Source: Pelagovum sp. HNIBRBA483 (GTDB taxonomy: Bacteria > Pseudomonadota > Alphaproteobacteria > Rhodobacterales > Rhodobacteraceae). From it: a DNA stretch of 64,000 nt. The position numbers and the translations under genes were made by a program. Below are positions 35,346 through 43,830 of the stretch, in pieces; within the stretch, counting starts at the first letter, position 1; every line of letters begins with the position of its first letter. Under the pieces are notes generated by a model. It saw nothing but the letters and a program-made list of their open reading frames with translations. It was not told the origin of the DNA and did not search any database. Where the stretch lies: NCBI RefSeq assembly GCF_040931995.1, contig NZ_CP162412.1:1302001-1366000 (forward strand), in the 5' to 3' direction.

Positions 35346-35645
35346 TTAGGCCTCCACTTGCTTGCCGTGGGCGTAATTGGACGGGCCGCAGGTGCGGAAC
35401 GCTTCGCGAAAATGGGTCGGCTCGGGGCCGTCCTCACCTGCGCGGGCGTCTGTGAGATAGGCGCCGACCACGATGTTGGCCTGACGCTGCGCGTCGAGCA
35501 GGCGGATCTCGGCATGGGCTTCGTCGTCGATCAGTTCGGCCTCGGACATGGTGCGGGTCCAGCGGTCATCTTCGGTGAGCCAAACCACGTCGCCCTCAAT
35601 GAGGGCGTTGGCGGTGACGACTTTGGGGGTGAAACGGCGGCTCAT
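35346..35645 (-). CDS. DUF2849 protein
   Basis: 99 residues, starts MSRRFTPKVVTANALIEGDVVWLTEDD (DUF2849). Typically encoded between cysG and cysI in alphaproteobacteria, where its function is not known. It overlaps the cysG stop by four bases and ends two bases before cysI. No cysteine motif other than one Cys near the C-terminus (RTCGPSNYA). Confidence 0.88.
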   Translation of the reverse strand: MSRRFTPKVVTANALIEGDVVWLTEDDRWTRTMSEAELIDDEAHAEIRLLDAQRQANIVVGAYLTDARAGEDGPEPTHFREAFRTCGPSNYAHGKQVEA

Positions 35646-37042
35646 TGGATGGCTTCCTTATGCTCGATCGTTGGCGCGAGGGCGGCGGCATCGCGCGGGG
35701 CGAGGCCGTAGAAGGTGAGGGCGGGGCCGGTCAGGCCTGCGTTGGTCAGGGTCGGTTCCAGCTCGGCGAGGCGGGTGGAGAGCACGCGGCTCTCGGGGCG
35801 GGAGGCGTTTTCGATGACCGTCACCGGCGTATCGGGATGGGCGCCGTGCATCAGCAGGCGACCTTGAATAAAGCGCGCGGACTTCTTGCCCATGTAGATC
35901 GCGGCGACTTCGCCTTGGCGAGCAAGAGCGCGCCAGTCATGCTCGGCAAAGCCTTTCATGTCGTGGCCGGTGAGGAACCGGACGGATGAATTGCGGTCGC
36001 GGCGGGTGAGGCTCTGGCCAATTTGGGCGACAGCGGCAGAGGCGGCAGTGATGCCCGGGACAATCCGCCAGCTGATGCCTGCGGCCGCAATCGCTTCGAT
36101 CTCTTCGTCAAGGCGGCCATAGACAGTAGGGTCGCCGGATTTGAGGCGGACGACCTGAAGGCCCTGTTGGGCGTGCTCCACGATCAGAGCGTTGATCTGC
36201 TCTTGCGGCATGGACTTGCCGAAGCCCTCTTTGCCTGCGTTGATCAGGGTTGCTTCGCGACGGGCGAGTTCGAGGATTTCCGTGCTGACGAGGCGGTCGT
36301 AGATCACAACGTCAGCTTCATCGAGCGCTTTGCGGGCCTTGAGCGTCAGAAGCTCGGGGTCGCCTGGCCCTGCGCCGACGAGGTCGACATGGCCATTTCG
36401 TGCCTCGGCTGCTGTGTGTCGCGCCAGAAGATCATCAAGTGCTGCTTCGATGGCGGTTTCGCCGCCCTGTTCTACCGCCTTAGGGCCGGAGTTGAAATAA
36501 TAGTCCGCCCAGAAGTCACGGCGCTTGCGGCCCATCGGCAGGACTTCAACGGCACGGCGGAAGGATTTGCCGATCCGTGCGAGAAGGCCGAGGGAGGCAG
36601 GCAGACGGGCTTCGAGGTCTGCCTTGATTGCGCGGGCCAGCACCGGCGCCGCGCCTTCAGTGCCGATGGCAACGGTGACGGGATCACGGTCGACGATGGC
36701 AGGAGTGATGAAAGCGCTGTCTTGGAGGTTATCAACGATATTGACCAGAGCGCCATCAGCACGCGCGAGGGCGGAGGCGCGGGCATCTTCCTCGGCGTCT
36801 TCGTTGGCAGCGTAGAAGAGTACGGCGCAGAGCGCGTCACCCGCCTCCATCTGGCGCGACACAAGGCGCAGCTTGCCTTCGTTGGCCCAGTTATGGATTT
36901 CTGGCGCGGCGTCTGCGGAGAAAACGGTGAGGCTGGCCTCGGTCTTCAACAAAAGGCGCAGCTTGGCCAATGCGGCATCGCCACCGCCCGAAAGAACGAT
37001 GCGGCGACCAGCGACGGCCATGAAGATCGGAAAGTGCTGCAT
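35642..37042 (-). CDS. cysG: Siroheme synthase CysG
   Basis: 466-residue trifunctional enzyme: uroporphyrinogen III methylase plus precorrin-2 dehydrogenase and ferrochelatase. N-terminal NAD domain 1-150 (VAGRRIVLSGGGDAALAKL), dimerisation helix bundle, then the TP-methylase from about 215 (VDLVGAGPGDPELLTLKA, LKSGDPTVYGR, VVPGITAASAA). Provides siroheme for the adjacent CysI. First gene of the operon. Divergent from an Lrp-type regulator across 139 bp with an AT-rich palindrome. Confidence 0.95.
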   Translation of the reverse strand: MQHFPIFMAVAGRRIVLSGGGDAALAKLRLLLKTEASLTVFSADAAPEIHNWANEGKLRLVSRQMEAGDALCAVLFYAANEDAEEDARASALARADGALVNIVDNLQDSAFITPAIVDRDPVTVAIGTEGAAPVLARAIKADLEARLPASLGLLARIGKSFRRAVEVLPMGRKRRDFWADYYFNSGPKAVEQGGETAIEAALDDLLARHTAAEARNGHVDLVGAGPGDPELLTLKARKALDEADVVIYDRLVSTEILELARREATLINAGKEGFGKSMPQEQINALIVEHAQQGLQVVRLKSGDPTVYGRLDEEIEAIAAAGISWRIVPGITAASAAVAQIGQSLTRRDRNSSVRFLTGHDMKGFAEHDWRALARQGEVAAIYMGKKSARFIQGRLLMHGAHPDTPVTVIENASRPESRVLSTRLAELEPTLTNAGLTGPALTFYGLAPRDAAALAPTIEHKEAIQ

Positions 37043-37071
37043 TGGGGCGGCTCCAGTTGAAATCTGGATCT

Positions 37072-37084
37072 AATATAGAATATT
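37072..37084. promoter_or_regulatory. AT-rich palindrome in the cysG/lrp intergenic region
   Basis: AATAT-AGA-ATATT is a perfect inverted repeat within a strikingly AT-rich patch between two GC-rich divergent genes. Lrp/AsnC proteins favour such sites, so autoregulation and control of cysG are plausible (inference). Confidence 0.4.
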
Positions 37085-37181
37085 TTCCCGATAATTTGCT
37101 ATTGCAGCGGTGTAATAAGGACGTATGTTCCAAATTGAAGCGCTGCGATAACGGGCGTTCCTTAACGGCGGAGAAAGCAGA

Positions 37182-37643
37182 ATGGATATCCGAATAGACG
37201 AGATGGACCGGAAGATTCTTGCAGAGCTTCAAAGGGACGCGAGCCAGTCTTTTGATGAAATTGCAAAGAATGTCGGCTCCTCAAAGACCCCTGTTTGGAA
37301 CCGGATTCGGAAGTTGAAAGAGGCCGGAATCATCGGGCAGCAGACTGTGCTGCTCGATGCTGATGCGCTGGGGTTTGAGGCGACGTTTTTCGTGTTGATC
37401 CGCACATCGGAACATGAAGCGGACTGGCAGGCCAAGTTTCTGGACGCATTGAAGAAAAGGCCGGAGGTGCAGGAGGCGCATCGGCTGGCGGGGGATATAG
37501 ATTACATCCTCAAGGTCAGGGTCAAGAATGCCCGCGCTTATGATGCCTTTTATCAGGCGCTTATCTCTGAAGTGCGGGTGTATAACGTGACGGCGTTGCT
37601 CTCGATGGAGGAACTGAAATCGACCGTCTCGCTGCCGCTTTAG
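37182..37643 (+). CDS. Lrp/AsnC-family transcriptional regulator
   Basis: 153 residues: N-terminal HTH (MDRKILAELQRDASQSFDEI, then NVGSSKTPVWNRIRKLKEAG) and C-terminal RAM domain (about 70-150, FFVLIRTSEHEADW, AHRLAGDIDYILKVRV). Usually octameric, with a small amino-acid effector. Divergent from the cysG operon, so regulation by cysteine or another sulfur amino acid is likely. Ends with a 4-bp overlap against the convergent P450 gene. Confidence 0.9.
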   Translation: MDIRIDEMDRKILAELQRDASQSFDEIAKNVGSSKTPVWNRIRKLKEAGIIGQQTVLLDADALGFEATFFVLIRTSEHEADWQAKFLDALKKRPEVQEAHRLAGDIDYILKVRVKNARAYDAFYQALISEVRVYNVTALLSMEELKSTVSLPL

Positions 37644-38803
37644 CGGCTGACCATCAGGTTTTCCAAGCCGTGGAAGTGGTACAGGTCTGCGTAGTGGGGC
37701 GGCGTGGCAATCTTTAAATCAGGGAAGCGATCGAAGAGGGCGCGCAGCGCGTGAAGCACTTCGAGCCGTGCGAGGGGCGCACCGACGCAAAAATGGATTC
37801 CGCCGCCAAATGAGGTGTTTTGCGGCCCCTTGCGGAATGGATCGAAGGTATTGGGATCGGGGTAGACTTTCGCATCCCTGTTGGCGGCGCCGAGCAGAAG
37901 GCCCACCTGATCGCCATGTTTGAAATGATGCCCGAACAGTTCGACATCTTCATAGGCCCAGCGGGTGAACATATGCAGAGGTGGATCGAAGCGGATCAGT
38001 TCTTCGACGGCGGTTTCGGTAATGTCGCGATGACCGTTTTCGAGCAGCGTTTTGATGCCGTTGCCGAGGGTGTGGACGGTCGCCTCATGCCCTGCATTCA
38101 ATAGCAAGATGCAAGTGGTGATCAGTTCGTCCGTTGAAAGCTTTTCGCCAGCTTCTTCGGCGGCGATCAGTTGGGAGAGGAGGTCATCGGCGGGATTGCG
38201 GCGTTTTTCGGCGATATAGCCGGTGATGAAATCGCGAAATTCTAGCGTGGCGGCAACAGCGGCGTCCTCGATCTCGCGGGTTTTGCGGGCTTGATACATC
38301 GCGACCATCGCATTGGACCAGCGGAGCAGGTCTTCGGATCGTTCTTCAGGAACTCCTAGAAGGCGACAGATTATGATGACGGGGATCGGCTTTGCAAAAT
38401 GGTCGATGATATCGAAGGGGCCGGTAGGGAAGCGGTCGATAAGGTCATGGCTTAGCGCGGTGATTTCAGGAACCAGACCGGCAATGCGCCGTGTGGTGAA
38501 GGCGCGCAGAACGAGGCCGCGCAGCCTTGTGTGGCGCGGCGGTTCCAGTTCCAACATCGAATGGGCTTCGATGTCATAGAAGGGGCGCAGGTGATCTGGG
38601 ATCGGCTGCGCCGATTCAGGTGGCACTTCGCGGCCGAAGCGCCTGTCGCGTAGGAGCGCGCTGACGGCACCATGCGATACCGCGCAGGTCATATTGTAGT
38701 CGCCCCAGTGGAACAAATCGCCATGCGGCCGCATGGAATCGTAGAACGGATAGGGGTTCTGGACGAAAGCGTCGTCGGTTGGGTCTTGGAACACGGTTTT
38801 CAT
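37640..38803 (-). CDS. Cytochrome P450
   Basis: 387-residue soluble bacterial P450. I-helix oxygen motif LLNAGHEATVH, ExxR as EELIR, heme loop FGGGIHFCVGAPLAR with thiolate ligand Cys339. Resembles CYP105/107/CYP111-like soluble forms acting with a ferredoxin; no ferredoxin or reductase is adjacent. The start is uncertain: ATG 38803 has no clear ribosome site, and GTG 38842 would add 13 residues. Substrate unknown. Confidence 0.85.
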   Translation of the reverse strand: MKTVFQDPTDDAFVQNPYPFYDSMRPHGDLFHWGDYNMTCAVSHGAVSALLRDRRFGREVPPESAQPIPDHLRPFYDIEAHSMLELEPPRHTRLRGLVLRAFTTRRIAGLVPEITALSHDLIDRFPTGPFDIIDHFAKPIPVIIICRLLGVPEERSEDLLRWSNAMVAMYQARKTREIEDAAVAATLEFRDFITGYIAEKRRNPADDLLSQLIAAEEAGEKLSTDELITTCILLLNAGHEATVHTLGNGIKTLLENGHRDITETAVEELIRFDPPLHMFTRWAYEDVELFGHHFKHGDQVGLLLGAANRDAKVYPDPNTFDPFRKGPQNTSFGGGIHFCVGAPLARLEVLHALRALFDRFPDLKIATPPHYADLYHFHGLENLMVSR

Positions 38804-38861
38804 GCGCGCAAGATGAACAGGGGTACTGGCCTTTGCAAGCACGGGTTTCTAGTCTGAGAAG

Positions 38862-40598
38862 ATGAAAACAACTTTTCGTCAGAGATTTTTCGCGGTTGCT
38901 GGTTTTCTTCTGATCATCGGCGGTTTGTCCGGCGTGGTATGGGTCTATGCGGAGCGGTCGGCGCTGAATGGCTTGGCGCAGCGGGGGCAATCTGATCTGG
39001 CGCTCGCGGCAGACCGGCTGACCAGCGAGCTTCAGCGGTTCCGCGAGCTTGCGGTGCTGACAGCGGATCACCCGTTTGTGGCGCCGGTCTTGCTTGGGGA
39101 GCAGCCGGCGGAGGACTTGGCGGCGGTCTTACAAAAGGTCGCTGACAAATCGGGTTCGCTCAACGTGGTGGCCGTTGACCGCTTTGGCAAACAATTGGCT
39201 GCGGCACGGGCGGATGGTGCGGCAGAGGTTGCAGACAGCCGTTACTTCCGGCGGGCGATGGATGGCGCTCTCGGGGTGGACCATTTCCTCAGCACGAGCT
39301 TTGACCGGCGGGCCTATGCGTTCGCGGCGCCGGTTTTTGCAGATGAGGGGCCGGTGATCGGGGCGGTTATCGTGCTGGCGGATGTGGAGGAGATTGAAGC
39401 CTCGTGGCGCGGTGGAAGGCCGACGGTGTTCTTCACTGACGAGGAGGGGTTTGTCTTTGTCTCCAACCGGTCGGAGCTTGTCTTGCTGGCGCGTGATGGT
39501 GCCGAGACAGCGTTTGTCCCTTATTCCGAGCAACAGCGCTGGGGGCATCGGCTGTGGTCGTTGGATGCAGGGCGCTATCTCCCCTCGGTGGCGTTGCATA
39601 TTTCGCTGGACCTGCCGGTAATCGGCCTGACGGGGGAAGCGCTCATTGATGTGGAGCCGGCGCGGCAGCTTGCCGCGTTACAGGCTGCCGTCGTCGCTGC
39701 GGTGTTCCTTGCCTTTGGCGCGCTCTTATTCCTCGCGACCGAGCGGCGGCGCGCACTGAAAGAGGTAAATGCGCGGCTGGAAGCGCGGGTCGCGCAAAGA
39801 ACGCAGGCGCTGGAAAGGCTGAACCGTGATCTGCGCCACGAAGTCACCGAACGCACATTTGCCGAAGCACAGCTGAAGAAAGCCCAAGATGATCTTGTGC
39901 AGGCTGGCAAGCTGTCCGCATTGGGGCAAATGTCGGCGGGGATCAGCCATGAATTGAACCAACCGCTGATGGCCATCGGTTCATTCGTGGAAAACGCGGA
40001 GACTTTTCTGCAAAGGGGCAACACCGATGCGGCGGCCCGCAATTTGACGCGGATCGGTGACCTGTCGCGCCGGATGGCACGGATCATCCGGAACTTGCGG
40101 GCCTTTGCGCGACAGGAAAGCGAGGCGCTTTCGGAGGTGCATCTACAAAACGTCATACAGGCAGTCCTCGAAATGGTTGAGGCCCGCGCGCGGACAGCCG
40201 GCGTGACGATCGCGTGGGAGCCGCCTGCGGAACCAATTTATGTGCGTGCGGGAGAAATCCGGTTGCAGCAGGTTGTGCTGAACCTTGTTGGAAATGCGAT
40301 TGACGCGATGATCGGGCAACCTGAACCGCGCATGGAGATCGGTGTCTCCATCAGTGAGGGGCGGGTGCAGGTGAGTGTCAGGGACAGTGGACCGGGCATT
40401 GCGGAGCCTGAAAAGATTTTTGACCCCTTTTATACCACTAAGGAGGTGAGTGACTCAGAGGGCATGGGGTTAGGCTTGTCGATCTCCTACGGGCTTGTGC
40501 AATCCTTCGGTGGCGATATTCGTGGGCGGAACCATCCCGACGGGGGCGCGGTATTTACCGTCGAACTGGACCTGATCGAGAGGAGTGTTGCGGCATGA
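38862..40598 (+). CDS. dctB: C4-dicarboxylate sensor histidine kinase DctB
   Basis: 578 residues: membrane helix about 8-28, periplasmic double-Cache sensor (about 40-265), second helix about 268-290, coiled coil of KEVNARLEARVAQRTQALER type, then HisKA with phospho-acceptor His363 (SAGISHELNQPLMAIGSF) and HATPase (NLVGNAIDAM, DSGPGI, GMGLGLSISYGLVQSFGG). Detects C4-dicarboxylates and phosphorylates DctD. Overlaps dctD by four bases. Confidence 0.93.
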   Translation: MKTTFRQRFFAVAGFLLIIGGLSGVVWVYAERSALNGLAQRGQSDLALAADRLTSELQRFRELAVLTADHPFVAPVLLGEQPAEDLAAVLQKVADKSGSLNVVAVDRFGKQLAAARADGAAEVADSRYFRRAMDGALGVDHFLSTSFDRRAYAFAAPVFADEGPVIGAVIVLADVEEIEASWRGGRPTVFFTDEEGFVFVSNRSELVLLARDGAETAFVPYSEQQRWGHRLWSLDAGRYLPSVALHISLDLPVIGLTGEALIDVEPARQLAALQAAVVAAVFLAFGALLFLATERRRALKEVNARLEARVAQRTQALERLNRDLRHEVTERTFAEAQLKKAQDDLVQAGKLSALGQMSAGISHELNQPLMAIGSFVENAETFLQRGNTDAAARNLTRIGDLSRRMARIIRNLRAFARQESEALSEVHLQNVIQAVLEMVEARARTAGVTIAWEPPAEPIYVRAGEIRLQQVVLNLVGNAIDAMIGQPEPRMEIGVSISEGRVQVSVRDSGPGIAEPEKIFDPFYTTKEVSDSEGMGLGLSISYGLVQSFGGDIRGRNHPDGGAVFTVELDLIERSVAA

Positions 40599-41821
40599 TG
40601 CAGCGTGTTTTGTTGGTGGATGACGACAAGGAAGTACGCGAGGCATTGGGCCAATCCCTCGAACTGGCGGATATGGCGCCAATTTTGGCCAGTTCTTTCA
40701 TCGTAGCGAAAGATCACATTTCCACCGATTTTGAAGGGGTGATTGTGACCGATATTCGCATGCCGGGTAGGGACGGTTTTCACCTGTTAACCTATGCGCG
40801 GAGTATCGACCCCGAATTGCCAGTGATCCTTCTGACCGGCGAGGGTGACATTCCGACGGCGGTGAAGGCGATGGAGCAGGGCGCGCATTCCTTTTTGGAA
40901 AAACCCTGTGCGCCGAATGAATTGATTATGCTGATCGAAAAGGCCTCCGAGACGCGCCGGGAGGTTTTGGAAAACCGCAGGCGAAAGTTGGAGATGGAGA
41001 GCGGCGATGCTGCGGCGCGTATGTTGTTTGGTCGTTCAGCATTGGCCGAAGGATTGCGACAGAGGGTGCGCACGGTTGCACGAACTAATGCCGAGGTCTT
41101 GGTCACTGGGGAGACGGGTACCGGAACACCCAAGGTGGCCGAGGTCATTCATCTTCTTTCGGCAGCGGCGCGTTATCCCTTTGTCAAACGCGCGGCGGCA
41201 TCGTTGACGGTGGAAGGGCTGGGCGATGCGATGACGGCAGCAAAAGCGGGGACGCTCTACCTTGATGAGGTCAGCTTGTTGCCGGCTGGCGTGCAGTTTG
41301 CCTTGCTTGATACCCTCGAAGGCGGCGGCGGCTCGGCGCGGGTGATCGCGGGTACGACGCGCGAACTGGAGGAGGAGGTTGCAGCGGGGCGGTTCAATTC
41401 TGATCTGTTCTACCGGATCGATCTCATGCGTGTGCGTATCCCGGCGCTGCGGGAACGGACGGAAGATATTCCGACCCTTTTCCGGACCTATGTGGCGCAG
41501 GCGTGTGAGCAGGCCAACTTGCCGGAACCGGAGATCCCCGCGCAGACGATTGCGCGGCTGATGGCGCAGGACTGGCCAGGCAATGCGCGCGCCCTGATGA
41601 ATGCGGCCATGCGGTTTGTGATGGGGCTTGGAGATGGGGAAGAGGATGCGAGCCTTGGCTTGAGTGAGCAAATGGCGCAAGTGGAGCGGTCCTTACTCAT
41701 CGAGGCTCTGCGACGCCATTCCGGCAATGCGACCGAGACGGCGAAGGCGCTAAGGCTGCCGCGCAAGACCTTCTATGATAAATTGGCGCGCCATGATCTC
41801 CGAGCGGAAGATTATCGATAA
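40595..41821 (+). CDS. dctD: DctD-type response regulator with degenerate AAA+ domain
   Basis: 408 residues: receiver domain with phospho-acceptor Asp53 (VIVTDIRMPG), AAA+ domain (about 143-345) and Fis-type HTH (about 365-405, ETAKALRLPRKTFYDKLARH). Walker B LYLDE (221-225) and the arginine region DLFYRIDLMRVRIPALRER are intact. Walker A reads GETGTGTP (172-179), with Thr178 where the ATP-binding Lys should be. The stretch between Walker A and B is about 17-20 residues short and lacks GAFTGA, the loop that contacts sigma-54. It may therefore act without sigma-54. Family average is near 440 residues. Confidence 0.88.
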   Translation: MMQRVLLVDDDKEVREALGQSLELADMAPILASSFIVAKDHISTDFEGVIVTDIRMPGRDGFHLLTYARSIDPELPVILLTGEGDIPTAVKAMEQGAHSFLEKPCAPNELIMLIEKASETRREVLENRRRKLEMESGDAAARMLFGRSALAEGLRQRVRTVARTNAEVLVTGETGTGTPKVAEVIHLLSAAARYPFVKRAAASLTVEGLGDAMTAAKAGTLYLDEVSLLPAGVQFALLDTLEGGGGSARVIAGTTRELEEEVAAGRFNSDLFYRIDLMRVRIPALRERTEDIPTLFRTYVAQACEQANLPEPEIPAQTIARLMAQDWPGNARALMNAAMRFVMGLGDGEEDASLGLSEQMAQVERSLLIEALRRHSGNATETAKALRLPRKTFYDKLARHDLRAEDYR

Positions 41822-41838
41822 TCGCCAGCGCGCGCAGT

Positions 41839-41889
41839 TGTGCGGTTTTCCGCACATGTGGCGTTGTTCACTGTGTGAAACTTCGCGCG
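41839..41889. promoter_or_regulatory. Tandem DctD-like operator upstream of dctP
   Basis: TGTGCGG-TTTT-CCGCACA (41839-41856) is a perfect 7+7 palindrome of the kind I associate with rhizobial DctD upstream activator sites. A weaker repeat TGTGTGAAACTTCGCGCG (41872-41889) lies 33 bp centre to centre, three helical turns. Tandem sites are usual for DctD. Confidence 0.6.
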
Positions 41890-42070
41890 TGGTGATGATG
41901 GTGGGCGAAAACACTTCAGTTCAAACCTCATTAACTGACTGAATATCATCATTAAATTTGGGGATATCGCCCTTCTGGCATTGTTCAGTTGCGCGGGCGC
42001 TGGGCAGGGTCTTCACTCTCTGCACCACCACTATGTGGTAATGGCTATCTCAAATGGGAGGAGATCCGAT

Positions 42071-43075
42071 ATGAAATTTGTTAAACTGGCGACTGCAAGC
42101 GCACTGGCGTTGACGATGGGCGCAGGCGCTGCTTTCGCGGCCTGTGACGATGGCGAGATTGTCGTCAAGTTCAGCCATGTGACGAACACCGACCGTCACC
42201 CAAAAGGCATCGCTGCAACGCTTCTGCAAGAGCGCGTGAATGCCGAGATGGATGGCACGATGTGCATGGAAGTGTTCCCGAACTCTACGCTCTATAACGA
42301 CGATCAGGTTCTCGAGGCGATCCTGCAAGGGGACGTTCAGCTTGCCGCACCGTCGCTGTCGAAATTCGAAGCGTTTACCAAGCAATTCCGTATTTTTGAC
42401 CTGCCGTTCATGTTCAAGAACGTTGACGCCGTTGACGCGTTCCAAGCGTCTGAAACAGGTCAGGCAATGAAAGACTCCATGCAACGCCGTGGCCTTCAGG
42501 GCTTGCAGTTCTGGCACAATGGTATGAAGCAGTTCTCGGCTAATGTTCCGCTGAACGAGCCGACCGATGCGGCTGGCCTGAAGTTCCGCGTTCAGACCTC
42601 GGATGTTCTCGTCGCGCAGATGGAAGCGCTGGGCGCCAGCCCGCAGCCGATGGCCTTTTCGGAAGTGTACGGCGCCCTGCAGACCGGCGTTGTAGACGGG
42701 CAGGAGAACACTTGGTCCAACATTTATGGCCAGAAGTTCTTTGAGGTTCAGGATGGTATCACCGAAACCAACCACGGCATCATCGACTACCTCGTTGTGA
42801 CCAGCGTTGACTGGCTCGATAGCCTTGACGCCGATGTGCGCGACCAGTTCATGACCATTCTCGCGGAGGTGACGGAAGCGCGTAATGCTGAGTCCACCGC
42901 AGTGAACGAAGCGAACAAGGAAGCCATCATCGAAGCAGGTGGCATTGTCCGGACGCTTGATGCAGACCAGCGTGCTGCTTGGGTCGCGGCGATGAAGCCG
43001 GTCTGGGAGCAGTTTGTCGACGATGTGGGTCAGGACAACATCGACGCCGCTCAGGCGATCAACGAGTCGATGTAA
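42071..43075 (+). CDS. dctP: TRAP transporter solute-binding protein DctP (C4-dicarboxylate)
   Basis: 334-residue periplasmic receptor. Signal peptide to about residue 26 (cleavage after AAFA). Mature DctP fold: FSHVTNTDRHPKGIAA, then FRVQTSDVLVAQMEALGASPQPMAFSEVYGALQTGVVDGQEN in parts, including the carboxylate-binding Arg of FRVQTSDV. Start set by GGGAGGAGAT upstream. Codon usage is T/C-ending and less GC-extreme than neighbours, as for a highly expressed gene. The DctBD operator lies about 215 bp upstream. Confidence 0.95.
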   Translation: MKFVKLATASALALTMGAGAAFAACDDGEIVVKFSHVTNTDRHPKGIAATLLQERVNAEMDGTMCMEVFPNSTLYNDDQVLEAILQGDVQLAAPSLSKFEAFTKQFRIFDLPFMFKNVDAVDAFQASETGQAMKDSMQRRGLQGLQFWHNGMKQFSANVPLNEPTDAAGLKFRVQTSDVLVAQMEALGASPQPMAFSEVYGALQTGVVDGQENTWSNIYGQKFFEVQDGITETNHGIIDYLVVTSVDWLDSLDADVRDQFMTILAEVTEARNAESTAVNEANKEAIIEAGGIVRTLDADQRAAWVAAMKPVWEQFVDDVGQDNIDAAQAINESM

Positions 43076-43088
43076 GTCGGATATGCTT

Positions 43089-43108
43089 GGGGCGGCTTCG
43101 GTCGCCCC
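43089..43108 (+). terminator. UUCG hairpin between dctP and dctQ
   Basis: GGGGCGGC-TTCG-GTCGCCCC: an 8-bp stem (one G-U pair) closed by a C(UUCG)G tetraloop, 14 bases after the dctP stop. The downstream sequence is only moderately T-rich, so it probably stabilises the dctP mRNA 3' end or attenuates read-through into dctQM. Confidence 0.6.
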
Positions 43109-43145
43109 ACTCAATTTGGTTCGGTTTGCATAGATGGGGGCTGCG

Positions 43146-43826
43146 ATGAGCGGTGGACGACATCATCCGGAAGGTCGCATTGCGACGCTATTCAATAATA
43201 TCGAAGAAACACTGATCGCGTTCATCCTCGGGGCGATGACGCTGGTGACATTCATCAATGTGGTGTTGCGTTATGCGTTCAACAGTCAGCTCATTTGGGG
43301 GCTTGAACTAACATTGGTGCTGTTTGCGTGGCTGGTGATCCTTGGCATTTCGTATGCGTTCAAGGTCACTGCACATCTTGGCGTGGATGCGATCCTTAAT
43401 ATTGTTGGCCCGCGGGCGCGTAAAGCAATGACATTGATAGCCTGCGCTGTCTGCCTTGCTTATGCTCTGCTGCTGCTGAAAGGCGCGTGGGATTACTGGG
43501 CGCCATTTGCGGGGCTGAATGCAACGGAGGGACGCTGGTTCCCGACGGGTTTTGCCAACAGTCGTGATCAGGCGTGGTACGAGACGGAGCAAATCCCGAT
43601 CCCGTTCGCGCGGGAATGGCTCGAAGCCACTTTCAACTTTGGTGAGGAATACGAGAAGCTGCCGCGCTTTATCCCTTATTCTGTTCTGCCATTCGGTATC
43701 GCCTTGATGACTTACCGCATTGTGCAGGCGACGCTGCGCGTCATTTCCGGCGCGGCGGACAGTATCATCGTCAGCCATGAAGCCGAAGACGCCGTTGAAG
43801 AAGCGGCGCTCGCGAACAAGGAATAA
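43146..43826 (+). CDS. dctQ: TRAP transporter small permease DctQ
   Basis: 226 residues with four helices, the DctQ fold (FNNIEETLIAFILGAMTLVTFINVVLRY at the N-terminus in parts). An insert between the third and fourth helices (about residues 125-175) makes it larger than the common 160-180 residues, as in DctQ of the DctPQM C4-dicarboxylate group. ATG at 43146 is preceded by GGGGGC; an ATG at 43134 would add four residues. Confidence 0.92.
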   Translation: MSGGRHHPEGRIATLFNNIEETLIAFILGAMTLVTFINVVLRYAFNSQLIWGLELTLVLFAWLVILGISYAFKVTAHLGVDAILNIVGPRARKAMTLIACAVCLAYALLLLKGAWDYWAPFAGLNATEGRWFPTGFANSRDQAWYETEQIPIPFAREWLEATFNFGEEYEKLPRFIPYSVLPFGIALMTYRIVQATLRVISGAADSIIVSHEAEDAVEEAALANKE

Positions 43827-43830
43827 CCCG

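Noticed and set aside
41978-42000. Possible sigma-54 promoter near TGGCATTGTTCAGTTGC upstream of dctP
   Set aside because: The GG to GC spacing is 12 rather than 10 bases, which abolishes sigma-54 recognition in known promoters.
42050-43114. 354-codon minus-strand frame opposite dctP
   Set aside because: Covers the whole conserved dctP gene; no family resemblance.
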